Assembly: GCF_000715075.1 (NCBI RefSeq)
Contig: NC_134101.1
Coordinates: 151,317,084-151,381,083 of the forward strand
DNA: 64,000 bases
DNA from: Nicotiana tabacum
Lineage: Eukaryota > Streptophyta > Magnoliopsida > Solanales > Solanaceae
Direction: 5' to 3'
Shown: positions 45,396-55,777 of the stretch, in pieces
Layout of the letters: each line of letters begins with the position of its first letter
Position numbering within the stretch: the stretch's first letter is position 1
Translations under genes and position numbers: made by a program
The notes under the pieces: model-generated
The model's database searches: none
The model's input: the letters and a program-made list of their open reading frames with translations, nothing else
What the model was told of the DNA's origin: nothing

Positions 45396-46686
45396 CGTAG
45401 ATCTTTCAGTTGTTCACGTGTAGGATGCAGCAGGTTCTTGTATCTGATGGTGCGAGCTTGGGAGAATCTAATTGATTTCTTAGTTGTTGAGATCGTGGTA
45501 CGGTCAATAGAAAATGTTGATTTGAGACTAGTCGGTAGTATTACAGGTTATGTGTTATGTATGGGACTTCTATCCCGTGGAAGGTTTATATTATCATTTA
45601 AGTCATTTTGAGGAAGCGGACTTGACTGTCACCAGGATGGATATGTTCTTAGTAAATGATTAGAGGCATTTTATGATTAGTGTTATGCGAGCTTATGAAG
45701 GTCGGTACTGTGGATCATCGGATGTAATTTCCCATGGCTTCATGCTAAGTGGGGGAGTCTGCTATCAATGATCAGATTGCATGGTCAAGTGTTATATTAA
45801 TTTTGGTCTAGGGTATACATGTGGTATTTGAGGGTTCCTTGAAAATTGTGTACGACCAAGATATCAGATTTGCATGGGATAGTGCTGAGACTTGTGATAT
45901 TTATGTATCATTATTAATGCTACATTTCAGTATTAGAGAGATTAGAGAACAACTTCAGATTCACAGAAGGTCTCTTTAGAGCGGGTATCTCGGTTGCGGT
46001 ATTATTGGGTGTTTCAGAGGGAATACAGTGGTTTATAGGCTTTCGGATGACGTGGTTCGTGCTAGGATCTCATGTGGTGAGCTTTGATTTAGGGTCGTAG
46101 TGCACTGGGAAGGAGAAGTGTTAACTTAAAGGCAAGTCGAGGAGGATTCAAAGATATGGGTCAGCTTGCTGGTCGTGGGCCAACATAGTAATGAAGGTTA
46201 TTGGTTCGTTTGGTGTGGTGATGCTTTGCCGGTGTTTTGTGGCAATACTCTTGGGTCAACGGCTTGCGTGAATGGGTTGAGTTGAGGAAATTCAATTCTG
46301 ATGGTGAGGTTATATGCCGACGGGTTTCAAAGAGTTCTTGATAGTGTCGACCATAGTTTAAGCTGGATGTTTGCTACATGCATAAGGGATATGTTGCATG
46401 TTATAATTTTCTTCCAAGATGGGGACATGAATTCTTAATAGCAGGAACAATTTCAGATGTTTAGAAGAATGCTAGCATTATTTGATACCACCTAATAAGG
46501 GTGCGCACTCCAGAAGGCGCACGGTGCTTCGACTTGCGGATGCCTGACGGGTATTACGGTGATCGCCTGGTTGATCGAATACTGATGTTTAGATTTTGCA
46601 TTATGGCACGGAAGAATTATCAGAGCATATAGGATGATTGTGTATGAGGGATGTGTCTATCATTTGAGTGGTCGATTTGGGATCGC
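45396..46686. other. Unclassified degenerate sequence
   Basis: No supported coding region, RNA gene or clear repeat within the window. Probably an old retroelement segment that served as the insertion site of the Athila-like element. Confidence 0.3.
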
Positions 46687-48154
46687 TGATAAGTGTGAAT
46701 TTTAACCACTTATCAGTACCTTCTTGCTTTAGTTTTAGTCCGAAAGTAGTGATTTTTATTCCTAAATCTAATAAAATTATGTGATTTGTAGGCACGTTGG
46801 AGGATTGGAACTCAACAAAGAAATCTAACTCAAAAAGGAGTATCCAGCTCAACAATGCAAAAAAGGATAAATGCAAGACAGAAGTGCAGTCTGCAGAAGT
46901 AATTCTGCTACCGCAAATTGAACATGCAGTCTGCAGAAATAGAAGTGCGGCTGCACATGACCCCTTGAAACCTCAGAAGAGTTTAGCATAAGCACGGCCT
47001 GCACACCAAATTTTGCGGCCGTAGAAGATGATCGCACTTACAAGTCCGATAATTTCAGAGAAGTGCAGACGACCAAGTGTGAAGCTTATTAAGAGTGTGG
47101 TCCACAACCAAAAGTGCGGCTAGGGAAGCTGAAGTGCAGCCACAATGATAATTGTGCGGCCGCAAATTTCCTCCTATTGCAAGAGTAGAAGAAAAGTGCA
47201 GTCTGCACATCAAATTGTGCAGCCGCAGAACCTCACGAAGGGCATTTTTGTTAGCAAAATTTTGGGCACTATAAAAATATGGGAAATACTTTTTTAGGGT
47301 AACTTTTGTATTCCTAGCAGCTGTAGCGGTTATATTTACCTTTTTGGGAAAGTTGTGATCAAAATTAGAGAAGAACAATTACTTTTATCTTTTAATTGTA
47401 GTTTTATGTCTATAATTACTTTTTCTATTTTATTTTCTATGTCTTCAAGCATGAGTAGCTAGATTTAAAACTAGGGTTGTAATCCAACCCTAGTGTGAAC
47501 TATTGAGTTGTTAATACTAGTGCTTGTTTATGATTGTGCGTTTGTTATTTTAACCTTGTTTATGCTTTATATCTCAATTTAATGGTTGAAAATATTTATT
47601 CATGCCTATTTGACTTAGTTCTTACTTGATAAAGAGGAACCCAGTCTATGAAATATTGGCTAACAAGAATTGAGCTAGTTAAGGATTTGACTTGTTTGAT
47701 TAAAAGGTTTTGAAGTAGAGATAGGGATAACACCACTTGGACTCATATCAATTGCTTAGATTGCTATCCATTTGGTCTTGAGAAAACCAATTTGGGCATA
47801 ACTATTGCATGACTGACAGCTATTGAGTGGGTACTTGAAAAATGGGAGTATATCCATTAGGTTTACACCTAGGTGAAGGTTACATCCCTAGGCTTTTCCC
47901 TTAATTGATTACAACACCAAATATAATTTATTCTTTTGTTGGTTTTACTTAGTCTTATCTCTTAGCTGTTTACTTAAATAAAAATCACCCACTTTTCTTG
48001 AAAGTATAATTAAGCTATTTCATGTTCTCTTCTTGAGTATTTACTTTAATACTGATCTTAAACCCCATGTGGAATTCGACCTCGACTCATGTTGGGTATT
48101 ATAATTGCAATGACCATTTCCTACTTATTATTGAGTGTGGACTGGATGTGATCA
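46687..48154 (+). repeat. 5' LTR of the Athila-like element
   Basis: About 1,468 bp from TGATAAGTGTGAATTTTAACC to GTGATCA, followed five bases later by a primer-binding site. Much of it is rich in TGCAG/TGCGGC(C)GCA words (46880-47230). The 3' partner is not in the window, so the ends rest on TG...CA and on the primer site. Confidence 0.65.
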
Positions 48155-48159
48155 ATTTT

Positions 48160-48177
48160 TGGCGGTGTCGCTGGAGA
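48160..48177 (+). other. Primer-binding site of the Athila-like element
   Basis: TGGCGGTGTCGCTGGAGA, a decayed form of the TGGCGCCGTTGCCGGGGA site typical of Athila elements. Confidence 0.65.
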
Positions 48178-48269
48178 GTTTTTGTGGTGTGAGCTAGATA
48201 CTTGAGTTTGTTTCTTGAAATTTCTTCTTCTTCTTTTGTGATTCTAATTTGTTGAAGTGATATTAGGTT

Positions 48270-49922
48270 CCAAATAGCGAACGAACTTGGAAATTTGCCA
48301 TTGGGAGATGTGGATGGTGAAGATGAGCAATGTGATAAAATGCCTCAAGCTCCACAACAAAATTGCCGAAGTCCTGGTGAACAAGATAATGTGCCCCCAC
48401 CTCCACCACCACCAAAACCATAAGCGATGCAACATCGGATTTTGCCCAATGAAGGTTATGCAAGTGTCATAGTCCCCCATCATATTAGGGCGGGAATTTT
48501 ATAAGTTACCAATGTGATGCTTAATTTACTCAAGCAACGAGGTTATTTCACCAGGGTGCCAAATCAAAATGCTTACAAATATTTGAAGGGTTTTATGGAT
48601 ACGTGTTGGGGAAGTAAACAAATAAATATTTCAGAAGATGCTTTGATGATAAGGATTTTCCCCTTCTCACTAAGGGGTAAGGCTTTGGATTGGTTGGAAT
48701 GCTTGCCTAATCATTCTATCCATACTTAGGATGAATTGGTGGTGAAGTCTATTGCAAAGTTTCTCTCTCCATGGTACGTTGCTACCCTTTGGGATGAAAT
48801 ATTGGATTTCAAGATAGAGCTCAATAAACCTTTGCATGAAATTAGCAATACCGAGCAATGTTGAAGGAGTGCCCGGACAATGATATGATCGAAAATATGA
48901 TCCAACAAACTTTCTACCATGGTATTAATACTATGAACCAATGTATGGTCAACTAATTGGCCGGAGGAAATTTTATGACAACACTTTACAGGGAGGCAAG
49001 TGAGATTCTTGATGAGATGGCGGAAATTTTTTCAGCTTGACAATCCCGAGCTAATGCTCCCCATGGTGATCCCAACATGATTCATCTTCAAAAAGAGTTG
49101 CAAGAACATGGGAAAGCCACTGCCAAATTGACAACAATCATGACCCAACTTGCTAATGACCAACTTAAACAAGTACAAACTCCTAAGCAAGTTCATGCTA
49201 AGGAGGGCGTAAATGTGTTGGTAAATGAGAAAAGGACCACGAGTCCACAATTCCAATCCCAAGTGTAGAATTATATACAAGATGATGGTAGCTTTGATCA
49301 AGATAATTCCTATTAAGGGAAAGAAGAAGAGGTACAATTTGTGAACAATTTCCAAGGGCAAAAGAGCAATTTCCAAGGCTTCAATCAACAATAATGGTGT
49401 TCTCAAATGAACCAAGGAAATTGGGAAAATAACAACAATCATGGAAATCAAGGATCGTGTTTTCAAAGGCCCCCAATGTACCAACAACCTAGAAACCCAC
49501 CCCCTCATTCTTACCATAGTTCAAGTTCTTCAAACAATGAAATGTACCATATTTAGAACTTGTTCAAGAAAATGATGGAGAAGAATGCGGATTCGGATGC
49601 CCAACTTGCCTCACATACCACCTCAATCCATAATATTAATGTTCGAATGGGACAAATCTCTCATGCTCTTAATACTCATCCTAAGGGTGCACTACCAAGT
49701 GACATGGTAGTAAACCCAAAGGGTGGTAACAACACGCGGCATGTTGTGGCGGTTATCATAATAAGTGGAAGAGGCAGGAATGCACCCACCTCAAATGAAA
49801 GGCTACTTGGGGATAATGACAAAGTGATCCAAGAGGAGGAAATCCCAAGAAATGATGTTAAAGCACGTGATGAGGTTCGGATTGACATTGATGTAGCGTG
49901 GAGGAGACTCAACAAGAGGTGA
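48270..49922 (+). pseudogene. Athila-like gag remnant
   Basis: A retrotransposon gag core is visible at 48514-48870 (LLKQRGYFTRVPNQNAYKYL, then IRIFPFSLRGKALDWLECLP), broken by a stop at about 48727 and a frameshift after 48840. Downstream pieces at 49077-49268 and 49560-49922 include a Gln/Asn-rich spacer and SHALNTHPKGALPSDMVVNP, a phrase typical of the Athila gag-protease junction. No intact zinc knuckle seen. Confidence 0.7.
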
Positions 49923-50062
49923 ACCCATCTAGGTAACACATTATTAACATACTGGAACCAATAGTAAAACATGCTATGACACCCTTGCCAAAGCCTCCCA
50001 CTCCTTACCCTCAAAGGCTTGCCAAGTAAAATGGTGAGAATAAATTCAACAAGTTTATTCAA

Positions 50063-50600
50063 ATGATGAAAAGTCTCTCTATTAATGTACCATTGGTAGA
50101 AACTTTGGAACAAATGCCCGGTTATGCTATGTTTATGAAAGATCTTATGACCAAGAAGAGGTCGATGAATTTTGAAACTATCAAACTCACTCATCAAGTG
50201 AGTGTAATTGTTTATTTAATGGCTCCTAAGTTGGAGGATCCCAATGATTTTACGATTCCTTGTACTATTGGGAGTGCTGATTTTGCTAAAGCTCTATGTG
50301 ATCTTGGGGCGAGTATCAATTTGATGCTCTACTCGGTGTTTAAAACTCCAGGAATTGGGAAATCAAGACCCAATCTATGAGGTTGCAAATGGTCGATCGT
50401 ACAATGAAGAGGCTATTGGAAGTGATCGAGGATGTTTTGGTCCGAGTTGATAAGTCCATTCTTCTAACGGACTTTGTTACTATAGATTGTGAGGTTGATT
50501 ATGAAATGCCTATTGTTCTTGGAAGGCTTTACTTGCTACGGGTAAGGCCCTTTTTATGTGGAAGCCAGAGAATTTATTTTTCGGGTTGGAAATGAACAAA
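50063..50600 (+). pseudogene. Athila-like aspartic protease remnant
   Basis: Contains FTIPCTIGSADFAKALCDLG and then ASINLM, with DLGAS as the active-site motif (the Athila form of D-S/T-G). A frameshift near 50370 moves the frame to 50377-50595, where IPIVLGRP is seen as MPIVLGRLYL. Part of the former gag-pol polyprotein. Confidence 0.72.
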
Positions 50601-51170
50601 TTGTATTCCATGTGTGCACGTCTATGTGGCAACCAAATAGCAATGAAGTGTGTTGTTTTGTGGACTTAGTGACTGAAGTTATTATTAATGACACAAGTGC
50701 TACAGTCAATGTTGGTGATATATTGGAAGTCGTTTTGTCAACTTTGATGATGATGATATGGATGATTTCATGAAATTGTGAACTCTTTGCAAGAAACAGG
50801 TTTGTACAACTATGCACCCCAAAAATTATGTTTGAATCTTGTGAATAGGAAGAATTCGCTTACAAAGCCTTCTATTGAAGAGCCACCTACTTTGGAGTTG
50901 AAACCATTGCCACCATACCTTAGGTATAAATTTCATGGCCCTTGTTCTACTTTATCGGTTATCATTTCCTTTTGTTTGACTAACATGCAGGTTGATTTCA
51001 CATTTATGGTGTTGCAAAAGAGGAAGAAAGCTATTGGGTGGACTTTGGCAGACATTCGAGATGTAAGCCATGCCTTTTGCATGCGTAAGATCAACTTGAA
51101 GGATGGTTCCAAAACATCAGTTGTGTACCCCATTTCCGATAGTTCATAGACCTATCTAGTTCAATGTGTC

Positions 51171-52320
51171 CTAAAGAAGGGGGCCATGATAGTTATTACC
51201 AATGACAAGAATGAAGTGATTCCTACAAGAACGGTTACCGGTTGGAGAGTTTGTATGGATTATCCTAAGCTCAATAAAGTCACAAGGAAGGATCATTTTC
51301 CTCTTCCTTTCATGGATCAAATGCTTGATAGGTTGGACAGTCGTGCTTTCTATTGTTTTATTGATAGTTACTTTGGCTACAATCAAATTCTCATTGCTCC
51401 GAAAGATCAAGAGAAAACCACTTTTACATGTCTATGTGGTACCTTTGCTTTCAAATGGAAGCCTTTTGGTTTGTGCAATGCACCGACAACTTTTCAATGG
51501 TTTATGATGGTTATTGACATGGTGGAAGATACCTTGAGGTCTTTAAGGATGATTTTTTGGTAGTTGGGGATTCTTTTGATGATTGTCTTGAAAATTTGGA
51601 CAAAGTGTTGGCTATATGTGAGGAAACAAATTTAGTGCTCAATTGGGAGAAATGTTATTTTATTGTTGAGGAAGGTATTGTCCTTGGACATAAGATATCA
51701 AAGAATGGTATTGAAGCTGACAAGGCGAAGATTGAGGTTATTTCTAAGCTTCCACTCCCACCTCGGTGAAGGGTGTGCGAAGTTTCTTGGGCCATACAGG
51801 TTTCTACCAGATATTTATAAAGGAGTTCTCTAAAGTGGTGAACCCATTGTGCAAGCTCCTTGAGAAAGATGTCAAGTTCCATTTCAATGATGATTGCATG
51901 AGAGCTTTTGAACAAAAGCTCAAGTTGATAACTACTCCTATCATTACCTCTCCATATTGGAGTTTGTCATTTGAGCTCATGTGTGATGCAAATGATATAG
52001 CGGTTGGGACTTTTTTGGGGCAACGTGTCAACAAGGTTTTTCATTTGGTTTACTATTCTAGTAAGACCATGAACAATGTCAAGTCAATTATACCATTACA
52101 AAAAAAGATCTCCTTGCTATTGTGTTTGCTATTAAGAAGTCCCGCTTATACTTGATGGGTGCCAAAGTTATTGTCCACATGGACCATGTGGCACTTCGCT
52201 ATCTTATGAGTATAAGGAGTCTAAAGATCGGTTGATGCGATGGGTGCTTTTGTTGCTAGAGTTTGCCATTGACATCTAACATAAGTAGGGAAGGGAAAAT
52301 CAAGTGGCGGACCACTTATC
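51171..52320 (+). pseudogene. Athila-like reverse transcriptase and RNase H remnant
   Basis: RT: TVTGWRVCMDYPKLNKVTRK, FYCFIDSYFGYNQI, TFTCLCGTFAFKWKPFGLCN (51186-51530). The catalytic box reads FKDD where FMDD is usual, and a frameshift lies beside it near 51550. Then LNWEKCYFIVEEGIVLGHKI (51557-51769) and, after another frameshift, SFLGHTGFYQIFIKEFSKV and the RNase H start ELMCDANDIAVGTFLGQ (51766-52155). The RNase H end is broken. Confidence 0.8.
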
Positions 52321-52599
52321 CCATTTGGAGGAAAAGGGGAGGCCACATAACGGCTTTGAAAGCAATGACTCTTTTCCCATTGAGTAACTTTTGGCATTCT
52401 AACAAAAGAGGTACCATGGTTTGCGGACTTGGCAAATTTTCTTGTGAGTGGTATCATTCCGGATGAATTCTCTTCAAACCAAAGGAAAGAGCTCAAAAGG
52501 GATTTTCAAGAATACTACTTAGATGAACCATACATTTTCCGGATTTGCACGGATGGGGGTGATTAGGAGGTGTGTGCCAGAAGAAAGTAAGGTGATATT

Positions 52600-53234
52600 C
52601 TTGGTGCTTGTCATTCTTCGCCATACGGTGGTCATCATGGTGGAGCAAAAACGGCGGATAGAGTTTTAAGTTGTGGTTTTTATTGGCCTACTCTTTACAA
52701 AGATGCAAATGACTTGGTGAAAAGATGTGATGAATGTAAACGGGCCTGTAGACTTTCAAAGAAAATGAGATGCCTCTTACAACCATCTTGGAGATTGATA
52801 TCTTTGATGTTTGGGGCATTGAATATATAGGCCTTTTTGTGAGTTCTTGTGGAAATACCTACATTTTTGTCGCGGTGGATTATGTGTCTAAATGGTTGAG
52901 GTCGCTTTACCCTACAATGAGGCTAGAAGTGTAGTGTCTTTCTTGAAGAAGAATATTTTTACAAGATGTGGTACTCCACGTGCAATCATAAGTGATGGGG
53001 GGTCACATTTTTGCAACAAGGATTTCGACACTTTACTTAGCAAGTATGGTCTTACTCACAAGGTCACGACTCTCTATCACCCACAAGCTAGTGGTCAAGT
53101 GGAAGTCTCCAACCGGGAGATAAAGTGTATGTTGTCCAAGATGGTGAATGAAAATCGGACGGATTGGTCCAAGAAGCTTGATGATTCACTATGGGCATAT
53201 AGGACGGCATACAAAACACCAACCAGAATGTTCC
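52600..53234 (+). pseudogene. Athila-like integrase remnant, truncated by insertion
   Basis: Zinc-binding region: CHSSPYGGHHGGAKTADRVL and RCDECK (52610-52740). Core: [20 protein letters not shown], with D in SDGG, and E in [12 protein letters not shown] (52892-53200). The coding stops being Athila at 53234, where an LTR begins TGTTGCGCCCC. The C-terminal domain is absent here. Confidence 0.8.
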
Positions 53235-53407
53235 TGTTGCGCCCCTTTTTCCTGCAAAATCGGGTTTCAACATTGACAAATCTTTTAAGTAAGGGTTTAA
53301 AAGAGAGAATCTCCACCTAATAGATTAAAGTGTGTTAGGGCACCTATTTGCAGGTAACTCGGGTTTACTAGTTTGTGTTACCAAAGATCGGGTAAGGTAT
53401 CAAATTA

Positions 53408-53440
53408 CCTCGAGGAGAAGGTGTTAGGCACTCCTCGAGG
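53408..53440 (-). other. LTR RNA hairpin, 10-bp perfect stem
   Basis: Arms CCTCGAGGAG (53408-53417) and CTCCTCGAGG (53431-53440), loop of 13 nt with UGCCUAAC in sense. Same loop core and distance from the LTR end as the hairpin at 4547-4575, but different arm sequence. Confidence 0.55.
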
Positions 53441-53944
53441 TCCATAACGGTAGGTCCCGGCCGAACTCAAATCATGTGAATTAGTCTAATAGATAAGAGA
53501 AAGAGAGAATTATTTTAATAGGAATGGAGGGTCCTAAGTTTTTAGCCTAAAGGATCACCCAGTGCAACATAAATAATACTTCATAACTCCCCAACATGGG
53601 GGTGTTACTCATATTATTCAGCAGGCACAGACTATCATCCTCTGCTACCCGATTACTATCTTTAAGTTATTTACATAAAGCGCTCTAATCAATTCTAAAT
53701 CGTACCCTATGTGCGCACTATGCGTCCCTTGCCTATGGCCCATGAGGAGTTTAGACCTCTATTTTGGGATGATTCTAGACTTAACTTAGGTTGCTCAAAA
53801 TGATAAAACTAGGCGACATACAAAAACAAGTTGGACTTTCATGCAAAAGCAAATAAGCTCTCAGGTTAGTCTCCACACTTAGGCAGCAAATGCACGCAAC
53901 AAATTAGGCGTTTGACAATTTTAACAATTAAAGTTGTTAGGTCC

Positions 53945-54710
53945 TATGGATATGATTTCTATTTGATTTCAGATTTTAATCATGCTAGCAGTTATGCAAA
54001 GTAATTTCCAAGTGATTGCACAGTTGCCTACGGATTTTAAGTACATGTGGTTAAAACCTATAGACATGCTATCTAGGTGATTTACTCATGTTTGGCAGTG
54101 ATAAGCAACGAGAGATATTCAGAATTACTCAGTTACTCCTACATGCATGCTTTCTAATGGCGTTCAACAATGTTTTAAAGCCTAATTTTAGTGCTTAACA
54201 CAGATGGTGATCACCCTATAGGCATGATTCCTACCCTTAATGATTAAAACTGGTTTTAGTTCCTATAGGTATGCATACTAAATGGACAACTGTGACAATA
54301 GCATATCAATCAATAAAAACTTATAGGCATGATTTCTAAAGAGGAAGATTTGTAGAACATAAATGACCCTGTGATCATGATGCCTAATGAATTTGCTGCA
54401 ATGCAAATTGAACTTTGGTTACTTTTATTTCCTATAGGCATGGTATCTAACATGTAAAAGTAGAATAGGCTAGATGGATTAAACACCTATAGGCACACAA
54501 ATAGTGGAACGTATTTGAGCAAAGTAAACACCTAGAGGTAGGTTATCTAACACACACAATAGAAGAATGAGCAAAGAAAACACCTATAAGCAGGTTATCT
54601 AACACACAATATAGCAGAATGGGCAAAGCAAATACCTATAGACAGGTTATCTAATGCACAATAGCAGAATGTATTTGAGCAAAGTAAATACCTATATGCT
54701 GGATTTCTAC
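53945..54710. repeat. Dispersed CCTATAGGCATG(A/G)TTTCTAA repeats, ending in a tandem array of about 55 bp
   Basis: About eleven copies at irregular spacing of 40-160 bp (for example 54217, 54327, 54428, 54529, 54580, 54636). The last three or four form a regular array with GGTTATCTAACACACAATAG and AGAATGAGCAAAG in each unit. Confidence 0.7.
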
Positions 54711-55772
54711 CCATTCTCATGCAAATGTTAAATAAATCCAATTTTCCAATTTACTAACACCCCAATTGTTATTACAAATAATTATTACAGATCAGAAATT
54801 AATGAATGAATTACAAAGTATATAAAGCTATAAAAAGCCTGCAGTAGGCCCATATACACCTGGACAGGACAAGCCTTTAACTCATAGTAGCTCCAAAAGC
54901 CCATGTTCATAGAGACACAATAACTAACAACACATGATACACCCATATCTCAAGGATAAGAATACAGAACCCAAATCTCTAGTGTGTCAGAGTTCCCAAG
55001 GGTTTCAAGAACCCAGGGCAGTGCTCACACAAGAGAAGAATGATCAGAACAGTTCAAGAAAGACTAGGGACTAAATCCTAATGTGTCAGAGTTGACGAGG
55101 GTCTCATATGAACCCTGAGCAGTGCTCACACTAGGGAGGCCAGGGGATAGAACCTTAATTGCTTTGTTAAGCCAGCAAAGAGTGAGGACTCAGGAGAGTA
55201 GGATGGGAATAGGGGATACAGAATCACACATAGAACACAAACATATAGCAAAATATTTGAACCTAAGTAAACTTAATTAAGCTTTTGTGAATTAAGAGAG
55301 TCACATGCTAATAAGGCATGTTCATAAGGATGTTCACAGTGATAGCAAAGACTCCAGATCAGACTAATCACAAAAAGAAAGTCATTGATTAACAGTAGGT
55401 CAAGAACTGATTAAAACAATTTAACAGAGGTGTTATAGCACAATGAGCATAGAATCAAACAGATCATATGGTAAAAGTGCAATAAACAAATTGATGAATC
55501 TATTAAGGCACACATAATTAAACAGTCTTTAGGAAAGGTCTTAAAGCATTTTTTAATGCTAAAAAAATAGTCCTAAGTTATATAGAGTTAGGCAAATTTC
55601 ATTAATCTATTCAAACTAAGTTCAACATGCCTTAAATATAGGTAATAACATTTAGGATAACATGGTTTGATAATAGTAACACATTGAATAAATAGTCATA
55701 ATTAAATGGCAGAGGATTCAATAATTTACCAGTTAAGATGAAATAGGGAAGTAGGGAATCAAACAGTATAGC

Positions 55773-55777
55773 AAATA
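55773..55777. repeat. Target-site duplication of element C, left (AAATA)
   Basis: AAATA before 55778 and again at 63174-63178. Confidence 0.88.

Larger units (their letters stand above)
46687..53234 (+). mobile_element. Athila-like Ty3/gypsy element, interrupted at 53234
   Basis: The 5' LTR, primer site, gag, protease, RT-RNase H and most of the integrase core lie on the plus strand in the usual order. Integrase is cut after TAYKTPTRM by a foreign LTR at 53235, so the 3' part, if retained, is outside this window. The RT and protease match the Athila lineage (ALCDLGASINLM protease; TGWRVCMDYPKLNK RT). There are frameshifts and stops throughout: an old copy. Confidence 0.82.
53235..55777 (-). 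repeat. Tat/Ogre-type LTR on the minus strand, 3'-end part
   Basis: Starts TGTTGCGCCCCTTTTTCC (in sense the LTR end GGGGCGCAACA). About 190-220 bp in, it carries a GAGAAGGTGTTAGGCA block like that of the Ogre-like LTR. It cuts the Athila integrase. It is itself split by the element at 55778 and resumes at 63179. It contains a dispersed CCTATAGGCATG repeat (53945-54710) and a duplicated phrase at 54974-55040 and 55078-55140. No coding region supported. The body of its element would lie beyond the right edge. Confidence 0.65.

Noticed and set aside
49032..49517. 161-codon minus-strand frame
   Set aside because: Antisense of Athila-like gag, Leu/Ile-rich by composition.
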